DNA from: Candidatus Intricatilinea gracilis
Lineage (GTDB): Bacteria > Pseudomonadota > Gammaproteobacteria > Burkholderiales > Burkholderiaceae_C
DNA length: 64,000 bases
Direction of reading: 5' to 3'
Assembly: GCA_016702605.1 (NCBI GenBank)
Contig: JADJDQ010000002.1
Coordinates: 1-64,000 of the forward strand
The translations under genes and the position numbers were made by a program. Numbering within the stretch: the first letter of the stretch is position 1; the number at the start of each line of letters is the position of its first letter. Positions 8,301 through 16,292 of this stretch are shown here, in pieces. The notes under the pieces are model-generated. The model was given only the letters and a program-made list of their open reading frames with translations. It had not been told where the DNA came from and ran no database searches.

Positions 8301-10083
8301 GGTCGAGCGGCGGCTGCGGCGGGCGATGGCCCGCACGTGCCGCCATGAAGAAGGGGTAACCCGGCGTCGCAGCACTGCCGTACGTGGGCTGCGGCGCCAG
8401 GGCCTGGCCGCGGATCGGCACCACGGCCGGCGAGAAGGCGCCGCCGTTGGTGCGGCCCAGGCGCGGATCGGTGCCCGCACCAAGTTCCCCGTCGGGCAGA
8501 CGGCGGGTGCCGTCCTCGAACACATCGTGATTGCGCCACAGGCCCCACATGCCCTGGGCAAAGTGCGGGTACATGTGGCAATGGAAGATCGCGTCGCCGA
8601 CCGACAGGTTGCGGTTGGAGCCGACATACGCGATGCCGTAGGTCATGGCCGTCTTGGGGCCGATGGTCTGGCTGTCGAGGTACGTCGACTTGTCGCTCTT
8701 GTCCTGGCCGAACCACTGGTTGGCGTGCAGGTGAAAGACATGGGTCTCCTTCACGCCCGCCTGCATGGTGCGGAACTTGACCGGGTCGCCCACGTAGTTG
8801 TGGTGCACATTGCCCGGATCGTCGGGGTACAGCTGCTGTGGCTTGCCGTCCACGCCGTACTTCACCACCATGGCCGGGTCGCCGTTGGCCCACGAGGTGA
8901 GAAAGAATTCTTCCAGGCCACATTCGACACAACCCGCCGCCGGGCCCAGGCCCAAGCGGTTGGCCGCCACGATGCTGCCCACGCCACTGGCACCGTAATT
9001 GATGCCGAAACCGTCGCGGATGCCGGCACCGGCGCCGGCCGGGTCGATCACGTCGGCGAACACCTGGCGCGTCTTGAGTTCGTCCTGGAACACCAGCGTG
9101 AACTCGCGGAACCAGTTTTCGTTGGTGCCGCTGTAGCCGTCGTCGACCACGGCGAAGTCCTGCACGATGGCATTGATGTCGGCGTGCACCAGTTGCCAGC
9201 GGCCGTCGCCCAGGTCGCGGTGCATGTTCAGCAACGGTGCACCGGCGGGGCCGAAACGCCCGGTGGTATCGATGGCTTCGTAGTTCAGGACCTTGCCGGG
9301 TGCGGCCTGGCGTTTGGCCATGGTCCAGATCTCGGCGCGCACCTGGCTGCGGTAGACGTTCGATCCGGGCGGCTCGATGTTCACGGCGGCATACAGGCCC
9401 ATGACGGTCGAACCGCCGTCTCCTTCACCACCGGCCGGTGCGCCGTTGTCGTGGGCAAGATAGTTGCCCTCGCGCTCGGCCAGCAGGCGGTAGGTGATGG
9501 TGCGCCCGGGGGCGATACCGGAAATGCCGGTGATCTCGGGATCCCAGGTGTTGCTCGACGGGTCATGTGTGAGCCCCTGGAACATCATCGACGCCAGACG
9601 CGTCGCCGGGCGGTTGAAGCCGTTGGGCGGGCGCACGATGACCTGACCGATCTCTTCTTCGACCGGCTCGATGGCCGGCTCCTCGAAGTCTTCGGCGAAC
9701 GGGTCGTTGCCGGGTGTGCCAGGCGCGTCGGTGCACAGCAGATTGGTGAAGTTGACCTCGAGCTTGTCGCCCACGTTGGCGCGTATCACGAGGGGGCGCG
9801 GGCGTTTGTCCGACCGCAGTGCCACCTCGCAGGGTGTGGCCACGACACCGGGCTGATCGAGTGTCTTGCCTGTCTTGAGATCGATCACATCGCTCTTGAG
9901 CGCGTACATCATCCCGTACGGGTTGTGCGACCCGAAACGGTTGTAGACGATCGACTGATCGAGCGCCACCACGTCGACCACCACGGTTCCCGCCGGCCGG
10001 GCATGCGCAGCCGAGGCGGCGAGCAGACCCGCCAGCAGCATCGCGCTGGCCGGCCCCGTCTTCCACTGAAATAGCTTGTCCAT
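5344..10083 (-). CDS. mofA: MofA-like giant multicopper oxidase, putative Mn(II) oxidase
   Basis: A 1,579-residue exported protein with a signal peptide ending at ASAAHA (about residues 1-28). The start at 10083 follows an AGAGG ribosome binding site at 6 bases; the frame is open to 10173. Copper-site motifs are HVFHLH (His448, 451, 453) and HCHMYPHFAQGM (501-512), with further pairs at His753/754, 779/781 and 881/883. A cupredoxin signature RANxGDxxxxxxTN recurs at 101, 743 and 1222, so the chain is built from repeated modules. Size and layout match MofA of Leptothrix discophora, implicated in manganese oxidation. Substrate is inferred. The gene is monocistronic, ends in a strong terminator and faces a copper-chaperone/cytochrome operon. 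Confidence 0.85.
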   Translation of the reverse strand: MDKLFQWKTGPASAMLLAGLLAASAAHARPAGTVVVDVVALDQSIVYNRFGSHNPYGMMYALKSDVIDLKTGKTLDQPGVVATPCEVALRSDKRPRPLVIRANVGDKLEVNFTNLLCTDAPGTPGNDPFAEDFEEPAIEPVEEEIGQVIVRPPNGFNRPATRLASMMFQGLTHDPSSNTWDPEITGISGIAPGRTITYRLLAEREGNYLAHDNGAPAGGEGDGGSTVMGLYAAVNIEPPGSNVYRSQVRAEIWTMAKRQAAPGKVLNYEAIDTTGRFGPAGAPLLNMHRDLGDGRWQLVHADINAIVQDFAVVDDGYSGTNENWFREFTLVFQDELKTRQVFADVIDPAGAGAGIRDGFGINYGASGVGSIVAANRLGLGPAAGCVECGLEEFFLTSWANGDPAMVVKYGVDGKPQQLYPDDPGNVHHNYVGDPVKFRTMQAGVKETHVFHLHANQWFGQDKSDKSTYLDSQTIGPKTAMTYGIAYVGSNRNLSVGDAIFHCHMYPHFAQGMWGLWRNHDVFEDGTRRLPDGELGAGTDPRLGRTNGGAFSPAVVPIRGQALAPQPTYGSAATPGYPFFMAARAGHRPPQPPLDLAADSQLGPTGLGRHLVLGGERVLGEGVMAGDLSSVITRAELELLPHEGTPLERAAMKFHARAGVASKTVDGLAKPFKLNGKTATAGAPFSDPCPATAPVRRYDVSIIEFDMVVNKAGWHDPQARINVLTSDVAAYEGQKRTAEPFFFRANSGDCVMFHHTNRTPHELKKDDFQVRTPTDTIGQHIHLVKFDVMASDGGNNGWNYEDGTFARGALVERVEGALKPGGKVRRVDAATGVSRAVADAQRAKVLPDPHSLAYQTTIQRWWADELYDKAGSDRTLRTVFTHDHFAASSIQQHGFYNALVVEPKGSQWLTADGQPLTSGVGTEAIIQSATDRKAHPDFREFMLASADFSLLYKPDGTPIDPPLVPEAISTHHHNPFLVNYKNEPLPLRLSADGEKTGLYTDQRGDPAFVFSSEVHGDPFTPVLKAYEGERVQIRLIHGAQEVQQVFTVHGQRWRREVSNPKSPYVGAQEIGISEHFEVDTGRMAQVTGGAKQADYLYHYGTTDALWNGAWGILRTYDTPTAVDRRTGREARNMVRPLNGFLAAAPALRAGVQNRAGVTGCPVGAPLRRFNVEAWAARDLLPGGRLVYNERAGISDPSALMYVHAGDVAAFRSGAKPPEPFVMRANAGDCVQVNLTNRLPADQPVPDLTGDALMPMTTSLNADDVRPSKYVGMHAQLMHYDVRSSDGANVGYNPEQLAAPGETRTYAWYAGKLAWESANGAVQIGQPIEYGTVPLRAMSDVIKQGAQGLIGALIIEPKGATYWDEANLARLPDGATNSRATIRAGAETYKEFVLQYQDGLNLRVDDQTGPESQIYQHFVGDDSYDFGERGLNYRTEPLWSRIDYSAQDRSSICTQALVISGDINPCLLQSTLMVDDDRDLPVGKTGLPVETPVFEAKAGDAVKFRVLQSDGRARMHSFRVIGHNYADMGMDDYITPGNSFMAPGKGITASLYGGAKKGYWHYRDGPNAFVNTGIWGLFKVR

Positions 10084-10285
10084 GAGTGCCTCTGAGACTG
10101 AATCTGTCTTTTGTTGCCGCTGATGTTGTCTTGCCACCACCCTCGAGCCGCTGTGTCGACTCGATTTAAGCAATCCGCAAGACCCCCGTCATTACGAAGA
10201 TTATTTTAAGTTAACCGCTCTGATGAGAGCACAAGCCATTCAGCCGAAACCGGCCGGCTGTGCGGTATTGCAGATGCACCTGTTG

Positions 10286-10322
10286 GTTTTACAGGTCAGC
10301 GTTGCGGTCTGACCTGCAAAAC
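10286..10322. promoter_or_regulatory. Long inverted repeat, candidate operator or attenuator
   Basis: Arms CAGGTCAG (10292-10299) and CTGACCTG (10309-10316) are perfect. Beyond one mismatch they extend to GTTTT/AAAAC, giving 14-bp arms around a 9-base centre, about 205-240 bp upstream of the oxidase start. No U-tract follows, so a protein-binding site is favoured over a terminator. Confidence 0.45.
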
Positions 10323-10492
10323 CCGCTGTGGCGCCAGACCACCCCCTCATGCCGAGGCTCGACTGGCCGGCGATCGGAATAAACTCATTTGAAATCAATC
10401 ATTTGCGACATCACCCAGGCCGAGCGGTGTGATATCGACCGTCACACTCGGTTCTTGAGCCACCAGGCCAGGCCGGATTGATCGGTCCAGTC

Positions 10493-10514
10493 ATACCCCA
10501 CGAACCAGGGGTAT
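10493..10514. promoter_or_regulatory. Short inverted repeat ATACCCC/GGGGTAT
   Basis: Perfect 7-bp arms at 10493-10499 and 10508-10514 flank an 8-base centre, in the middle of the divergent spacer. It is a possible regulator site; there is no further evidence. Confidence 0.3.
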
Positions 10515-10706
10515 CTGTCGGATCGATCACTCGACCGACCGGCCTCGTTTGAATTATCTGCATATAAGTATTCAGAGGGACAACCCGAAGCGAGAGGTGG
10601 TACGTCCACAAACCCTGACGGGCAGGCTGTGATGGATTCACGGCCCGCTCCCCATATTCACGGGGGCACAGGCGAAAAACCGTGCAGCCGAATAACTCCC
10701 GACCGA

Positions 10707-10724
10707 GTCGGACCTCGGTCCGAC
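10707..10724. promoter_or_regulatory. 18-bp palindrome GTCGGACC/GGTCCGAC
   Basis: Perfect 8-bp arms with a 2-base centre lie about 122 bp upstream of the beta-propeller gene and just before one copy of the 12-bp direct repeat. The compact symmetry suits a dimeric repressor or activator site for the Sco/cytochrome operon. Confidence 0.45.
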
Positions 10725-10846
10725 GCCGTGCGGTATTGCGCGGGTTTGGCCCACAAGATGGTGGTGCCCCGTGAGGGCATCACAGCAGGGCGTGATGGCG
10801 CGGCCGCGAGCTCCCAGGAACGTGTTTCGCTGCCGAAAATCCGCTC

Positions 10847-13021
10847 ATGAATTTCTTAAGTTCGACTAACCGGCTTGCCGATTCCTCACACCGTGGCACC
10901 GCCTCGGGTACGTCCGACATCCAGACAGTTGAGCGTGCCGGCCTGAGCCGCACGCTGCCGCTGCTGGCGACTGTCGGGCGGGTCGCCAGGCTGCTGCGTG
11001 GCCTGCTGCCCGTCGTGCTGACCACCGTGATCGGCGCGGCAGCCGCCGCAGGGCCGGTGGCCAGCGCGGCTCGAACGCCCGACCAGCTGCCGTTCGACCA
11101 CTCGGTCAACCAGGGCGGCATCCGCGCCCGCCTGCAGATTGGCGCAGGCCAGACCGGCCCTGTACCACGTGACCAGCCGCTCGAACTGGCACTGTCACTC
11201 ACCGACGAGACCAGTGGCGAGCCGCTGCGCGGCCTGCGGCCCCGCTTGTGGATGAGCCGCCAGGGCAGCGACAACAGCTGTGTCGAGCAGGTGCGGCGTT
11301 TCGCCGGCGGGCGCCTGGCGCAACGCGCCGACCGTGACCTGAACGGCTTCCAGTTCCTCACGCTGAACTCCGACGCCAGCGTGTCGGTCATCAACCCGCT
11401 GATCGCACTCAACAACACCAAACTCGAAGCGCTCATCCCGCTGCCCGGTGTCGGCAGTGACTGGGTGCATGCGGCCGGGCACGACTTGCTGTTCATCACT
11501 CTCGCCGAACGCGGCGAACTGGCGGTGGTCGACCTGACGCGCAACCGCCTGGTCAAGAGCATCAAGCTCGGCACCGGCCAACCGCGCCGGCTGCTGCTGT
11601 CGGCCGATGCCCGGCTGGTCTGGGTGGCGATGGACCAGAGTTCTCGGCTGGTGGCGGTGAACGTCGACCGCCTCGAGATCGACCGCGAACTCGACATCGG
11701 CGAAGGCCTGCACATGCTGGCCCAGACCGAAGACGGCCACCGGCTGCTGGCCACCAGTAGCACGGCCGGACGTGTGACCATCATCGACGGCGCCAGCCGC
11801 AGCATCACCGCGCGGCTCGACCTGGCTGGCTCGCCGCTGGCCGTCACCTACAGCGCACTGGCGCGCCGCGCCTTTGTCGCCACCAGCCAAAGCCCCCTGA
11901 TCCATGTGATCGACGCCGATGGCGGGCGTATCGACACCAGCCTGGCCGCGCCGACGGGTATTACCGCCTTGCGTGCCGACCCGAGCGGTCGCCATGTGCT
12001 GGGCCTGAGCGGCGTGAATCGCCAGTTGGTCACCATCGACGCGGCCACCCGCCAGGCCACCGGCGTGGTCACCCTCAAGGGCGAAGCCGACCAGATCGCC
12101 TACTCGAGGAACTTCGCCTACCTGCGCTCGCCCGACAGCCTGAGTCTGACGCTGGTCGACCTCAAGAGCCTGGGTGAGGGACGCATCGCCATCAACGACG
12201 TGCCGTTCTTCCAGCGCCTGCCCAGCACGGCGGCACAACACATCGGCCCGGGCGACATCATGGCCGCCTCGCCGGAGCAGGACAGCCTGATCGTTGCCAG
12301 CCCTGGCGACACGGCGCTGTACTACTACACCGAAGGCATGATGGCGCCGCAGGGCAGCTACCAGACCTACCGGCGTGTGCCGCGTGCCCTGATGGTGGTC
12401 GACCGCAGCCTGCGCGAGACCTCGCCCGGCCGCTACTCGACCACGGTGCGCCTGGATCGCGGCGGCCACTACAGCCTGCCGCTGCTGATCGAGCAGCCGC
12501 GTCTGGTGCATTGTTTCGGCCTCGAGGTGGACGAAAGTGGCCCCGCCGGCGCCGGCCTCAGGGGTTACCAGCTCGGCTACAGCTGGCCGACTGGCACCAA
12601 GGTGCTGAGCGCCGGCGTCGAACACGAACTGGTCGTCGAGATCAAGGACAGCAGCAGCGGCAAACCGGTCAGCGGCCTGAAGGATCTGCAGGTGATGGCG
12701 CTCGAGTTGCCCGGCATCTCGCAGTTGCGCCGGCGGGCACAGGAAGTGACGCCAGGTCGATACCTCGTCAAACAGCGCCTGCCGCGCGGCGGCAAGTGGC
12801 GCCTGAGTGCACAAAGCCTCAGCCTGGGACTACGCTTCGACGAATCGACCAGCCTGGACGTGGTGGTGCAGGACATCATCGAACCGGTCGACACCCAGGA
12901 CAGCAACGACGCGGCCACTCCGCCGCCGCCTGCCGAGGAAGCGGCCGACCTGCCACCGACCCAGACGATGCAGCTCGATCCATCGACACCCCCCTCGCCA
13001 CCCACCGGCACCAAGCCATGA
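10847..13021 (+). CDS. Exported YncE/YVTN-type beta-propeller protein
   Basis: A 724-residue protein. The N-terminal 75 residues contain a late hydrophobic stretch (LLPVVLTTVIGAAAAAG) that reads as an export signal or anchor. About 170-510 carry repeated strands of a YncE-like seven-bladed propeller (LLSADARLVWVAMDQSSRLV and similar). Two Ig-like segments with the pattern LxLxLxDxxSGxPLxGL flank it, at about 110-150 and 580-660, resembling YtkA/FixG-type domains. A Pro-rich tail ends the chain. Its TGA overlaps the next ATG. Propellers of this type accompany PQQ-dehydrogenase and other periplasmic electron-transfer systems, so a scaffold or metal-sensing role is possible. Confidence 0.85.
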   Translation: MNFLSSTNRLADSSHRGTASGTSDIQTVERAGLSRTLPLLATVGRVARLLRGLLPVVLTTVIGAAAAAGPVASAARTPDQLPFDHSVNQGGIRARLQIGAGQTGPVPRDQPLELALSLTDETSGEPLRGLRPRLWMSRQGSDNSCVEQVRRFAGGRLAQRADRDLNGFQFLTLNSDASVSVINPLIALNNTKLEALIPLPGVGSDWVHAAGHDLLFITLAERGELAVVDLTRNRLVKSIKLGTGQPRRLLLSADARLVWVAMDQSSRLVAVNVDRLEIDRELDIGEGLHMLAQTEDGHRLLATSSTAGRVTIIDGASRSITARLDLAGSPLAVTYSALARRAFVATSQSPLIHVIDADGGRIDTSLAAPTGITALRADPSGRHVLGLSGVNRQLVTIDAATRQATGVVTLKGEADQIAYSRNFAYLRSPDSLSLTLVDLKSLGEGRIAINDVPFFQRLPSTAAQHIGPGDIMAASPEQDSLIVASPGDTALYYYTEGMMAPQGSYQTYRRVPRALMVVDRSLRETSPGRYSTTVRLDRGGHYSLPLLIEQPRLVHCFGLEVDESGPAGAGLRGYQLGYSWPTGTKVLSAGVEHELVVEIKDSSSGKPVSGLKDLQVMALELPGISQLRRRAQEVTPGRYLVKQRLPRGGKWRLSAQSLSLGLRFDESTSLDVVVQDIIEPVDTQDSNDAATPPPPAEEAADLPPTQTMQLDPSTPPSPPTGTKP

Positions 13022-14457
13022 TGTTGCAGCCCATGTCCCAGCCAGGTTCACACCGGCGGTCGGTGCGCCGCATGATGTGGATCGCGGCCGTGTGGTCCGC
13101 CCTCGGCGCGGCGACGGCCAGCGCGGCCGCCGCGGCCAACACGGTGACGCCGCCACGCCCCACGGCCACCCCGGGCAACACTGCCGCGACGGCGGTTGCC
13201 GACGACACCGCCAGCACCTTGTCGATCAACTTGCCCGACGTCACGGTGACCGACCACAACGGCAAGCCGCAGCGGTTTGTGACCGATCTGATCAAGGGCC
13301 GCAGCGTGGCGGTCAACTTCATCTTCACCTCGTGCACCTCGATCTGCACGCCGCTGGGCGCCACGTTCAAGGGCATGCAGGACGAATTGGCCCGGCGCGG
13401 TGTCGGCACCAGCACCAGGTCGACCAAGGACGTACATCTCATCTCGGTGAGCGTCGATCCACTCAACGACACACCCGAAGAACTCACCAGATACGCCCGC
13501 AAGTTCGATGCGGCGCCGGGCTGGACCCTGGTGACCGGTTCGCGCAAGTCGATCGACGCCATCCTGCGCGCCTTTGGCGTGACCCCCGGGGCCGACCCGA
13601 ACGACCACAGTCCGATGGTCTACCTCGGCCACGAACCCAGCGGCCGCTGGACCCGCGCCTACGGCCTGGGTGAGCCGGCCGTGCTGACACGCCGCCTGAT
13701 CGGCCTGGCGACCAGCCCCAGCAGTAGATCGACCACCAGCACCATCGGCGGGACGATCGGCGGCGCCACCGGCAGCCCAACCAGTGGCCCCACCAGCGCC
13801 CCGCCCGGCGGCTCCACCCGAACCATCGCCAGCGCCGCTGGTTCGACAAACAACGTTCGGCCGGTAGCGGCTGCTGCCGCCACTGCTGCAGGCGGTTCGG
13901 CGCCAGACGAACTGGCGCCGGTGCGCAAGCTGGCTGCCGGCCAGGCTGCCAATGCCAGCGTGCAGAGCGCCGCCAGCGGGAGCAGCGGCGTCAGCTACTT
14001 CACCAACCTGCCGCTGGTCAGCCAGGACCGCCCGCGCCTGCGTTTCTATGACGACCTGGTGCGCGGCAAGATCGTGCTCATCAACTCGTTCTACGCCAGC
14101 TGTGCAGACGTGTGTTCGCCGGTGAGCTTCAATCTGGCCAATGCACAAAAGCTGCTGGACGAACAACTCGACACGCCGGTGCAGCTCGTCTCGATCAGCA
14201 CCGACCCGGTGGCCGACACGCCCGAACTGCTGCGCGACTACGCCAAGCGCCATGGCGCGCGGCCGGGTTGGTCCTTCGTGACCGGCAAGAAGGAGAACGT
14301 CGACTGGGTGCTGCACAAGCTGGGCCTGTACAACGAGGACAAGACCCAGCACAGCGCCATCCTGTGGATCGGCAACGAGCGCAGCGGTGCCTGGCTCAAG
14401 TTGCACGCACTGGCACCACCCGAGGCCATCGTCGCCGCAGTGCGCAAGATCCTGTGA
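13018..14457 (+). CDS. Tandem double-domain Sco1/SenC copper chaperone
   Basis: A 479-residue exported protein with two complete Sco domains. Domain 1 has Cys106/Cys110 (FTSCTSICTP) and His197 (NDHSPM). Domain 2 has Cys362/Cys366 (YASCADVCSP) and His445 (KTQHSA). These are the three copper ligands of Sco proteins, so both sites look intact. A Gly/Ser/Thr-rich linker of about 110 residues joins them. The N-terminus (RRMMWIAAVWSALGAATASAAA) is a signal or anchor. Sco proteins deliver copper to cytochrome oxidase CuA and act as thiol redox partners; here the neighbouring copper enzyme is the MofA-like oxidase. The gene overlaps both neighbours by 4 bp. Confidence 0.93.
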   Translation: MMLQPMSQPGSHRRSVRRMMWIAAVWSALGAATASAAAAANTVTPPRPTATPGNTAATAVADDTASTLSINLPDVTVTDHNGKPQRFVTDLIKGRSVAVNFIFTSCTSICTPLGATFKGMQDELARRGVGTSTRSTKDVHLISVSVDPLNDTPEELTRYARKFDAAPGWTLVTGSRKSIDAILRAFGVTPGADPNDHSPMVYLGHEPSGRWTRAYGLGEPAVLTRRLIGLATSPSSRSTTSTIGGTIGGATGSPTSGPTSAPPGGSTRTIASAAGSTNNVRPVAAAAATAAGGSAPDELAPVRKLAAGQAANASVQSAASGSSGVSYFTNLPLVSQDRPRLRFYDDLVRGKIVLINSFYASCADVCSPVSFNLANAQKLLDEQLDTPVQLVSISTDPVADTPELLRDYAKRHGARPGWSFVTGKKENVDWVLHKLGLYNEDKTQHSAILWIGNERSGAWLKLHALAPPEAIVAAVRKIL

Positions 14458-16124
14458 CGACGTTGACCACGACACGCCGTCGACCGGCGTCCGCCTGGCA
14501 CCAGCACCGACGCCTGGCCGCGGCCTTGCTGATGAGCTTTGGCCTCGCTACCAGCTGGCTGGCTCCGGCTGTGAATGCCCAGCCCGCAGCGGCTGCAGTT
14601 TCGGCGTCGTCGTCATCGGCGGCGACAGTCTCGGCGTCGGCGGTCTTCAGCCCCGACGCCGCGTCCATCAGCGCCGGCAAACGGATCTACCGCAGTGGAC
14701 GCACACGCAGTGGCGGCGAGATCCGCGCCAGTGTGGGCGCCAGCGTCAGCCTGCCGGGTCCGCTGGCCGCCTGCAGCCGCTGCCATGGCGGCGACGGCAA
14801 CGGCGCACGTGAGGCAGGCCTGTGGGCACCACCACTGCGCTGGTCCATGTTGAGTCAGCCGCGTCCTGCCACCGACGGTCTGGTGGCGCGCAGCACCGGC
14901 TACGACCAGGCGCGCCTGCTCGAAGCCATCCGCAACGGCCGTGACGCCGATGGCCGCGCGCTGGCCGCCGCCATGCCACGTTTCGACCTGAGCCCGCGCG
15001 ACGAGGCCGATCTGCTGGCCTATCTGCGCAACCTGGGCAGCGAACACGATGTCGACCCGGGTGTGGCCGCCGACCACGTGACATTTGCCGCCGTCTTGCC
15101 GCTGAGCGGACCCCGCGCCGCACTTGGGCAGGCGGCACGCCACGCCCTGCGTGCGTGCACCGAACGCGCCAACCGCGGCGGTGGTGTGTTCGGGCGGCGC
15201 ATCGACCTGCTCGAACTCGACAGCGCCAGCCTGTCCGCCCGCGAGATCAGCGAACGCGCCACCCAGGAGGCCTTGCTCGCCCTGGCGCCCTGGTGGGCCG
15301 ACCACGATGCCGCCACCCTGGCGCAACAGCTGCCCGATCTGCCACTCATCGGCCCGCTCGGCGCCGGCGCCGAAATCGACGGCGCACCAACGTCGGTCTA
15401 CGCCGTGGCGCCACAGCTCAACGATCAGGCCCGTGTGTTGATCGACGCGCTGGGCGGCAGCCGCCGCCGTGTGGCGCTGATCGCCGCCCCGACCCGCCAC
15501 GACCAGGCCGCCGCCCGTGCTGCCCAGCGCCAGGCGCAACTGCACGGCATGGACATCATGGTCTGGCCCGCCACGACCATGGCCACCGGCCCTCAGCAGG
15601 CCATGACCTGGCTTGCGCGCCAGCATGCCGACGCCCTGCTGGTGCTCGGCCCCGAACCCTGGCTGCGCGCACTGGCCGGCGTGGCCGCCGAAGCGGGTCT
15701 GCCGGTCTACGCCAGCTATGGTGAAGCCGGCCGTGCCGTGTTCGACTGGCCGCCTCATCTGCGCGCCACCCTGCACCTGAGCCTGGCCGAAGGTGACCCC
15801 GAACAACTCGATCCCGGCCCGATGCTGGCCGACCTGCAGGCCATCGGGCAACGGTCGACAGCACCGGCCGTCGAGACACTCGCCTACAACGCCGCCTGCC
15901 TGAGTGTCGAAGCACTGCGCCGCACCGGGCGCCAGCTCAGCCGCGAGCGGCTGCGCCAGGCGCTGGAGCGTATCGGCGAGTTCCGCACCGGCCTCGGGCC
16001 GCCGCTGTCTTACGGACCCGGCCAGCGCAAGGGCATCTGGGGCAGCGCCGTGGTGCGGCTGGATCCGCAGCAGCCCGGCCGGTTCGAGACCGTGCTGACG
16101 ATGCGGGCACCTCGACAACCTTGA
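14454..16124 (+). CDS. Cytochrome c fused to a periplasmic substrate-binding domain
   Basis: A 556-residue exported protein starting at GTG 14454, overlapping the Sco stop as GTGA. The signal peptide ends near PAVNAQ. A class I cytochrome c domain follows, with the single haem motif CSRCH at 107-111 and a likely Met axial ligand in AAAMPRFD (about residue 172). From about 215 to the end it is a LivK/Peripla_BP_6-like domain (FAAVLPLSGPRAALGQAARH). Related binding proteins occur in PQQ-alcohol-dehydrogenase clusters, but direct fusion to a haem domain is unusual. It probably accepts electrons in the periplasm; whether the binding domain holds a ligand is unknown. Confidence 0.9.
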   Translation: MTTLTTTRRRPASAWHQHRRLAAALLMSFGLATSWLAPAVNAQPAAAAVSASSSSAATVSASAVFSPDAASISAGKRIYRSGRTRSGGEIRASVGASVSLPGPLAACSRCHGGDGNGAREAGLWAPPLRWSMLSQPRPATDGLVARSTGYDQARLLEAIRNGRDADGRALAAAMPRFDLSPRDEADLLAYLRNLGSEHDVDPGVAADHVTFAAVLPLSGPRAALGQAARHALRACTERANRGGGVFGRRIDLLELDSASLSAREISERATQEALLALAPWWADHDAATLAQQLPDLPLIGPLGAGAEIDGAPTSVYAVAPQLNDQARVLIDALGGSRRRVALIAAPTRHDQAAARAAQRQAQLHGMDIMVWPATTMATGPQQAMTWLARQHADALLVLGPEPWLRALAGVAAEAGLPVYASYGEAGRAVFDWPPHLRATLHLSLAEGDPEQLDPGPMLADLQAIGQRSTAPAVETLAYNAACLSVEALRRTGRQLSRERLRQALERIGEFRTGLGPPLSYGPGQRKGIWGSAVVRLDPQQPGRFETVLTMRAPRQP

Positions 16125-16292
16125 AGCTCGGTGCACGGTCAAGCTGCACGAGCGTTCAGGAAGTTGCCCGCGCCCCGGGTGTGCCGCCCCCTCGCCAACG
16201 ACGCCGCAGGCCTGGCGTACCGTCCGCCAGCGTGCGGCAACAACGAGCATCGATCAACTTTTCAACCCACAAGCCCCAGCGATACTGAAGCC

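Larger units (their letters stand above)
10084..10846. other. Divergent regulatory spacer between oxidase and Sco/cytochrome operon
   Basis: 763 bp with no convincing gene. It holds an AT-richer patch at about 10160-10220 close to the oxidase start, three inverted repeats listed separately, and the 12-bp direct repeat GTGCGGTATTGC at 10260-10271 and 10728-10739, one copy near each gene. A 76-codon minus frame at 10411-10641 has no supporting feature. The spacer probably carries both promoters and shared control sites. Confidence 0.6.

Noticed and set aside
5839..10074. Long plus-strand frames (565 and 845 codons) antisense to the MofA-like oxidase
   Set aside because: They mirror the oxidase codons in GC-rich DNA, lack domains and abut at one stop; the oxidase has a signal peptide, copper motifs, ribosome binding site and terminator.
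13048..14475. 475-codon minus-strand frame over the Sco gene
   Set aside because: Antisense to a gene with clear Sco motifs and coupled neighbours.
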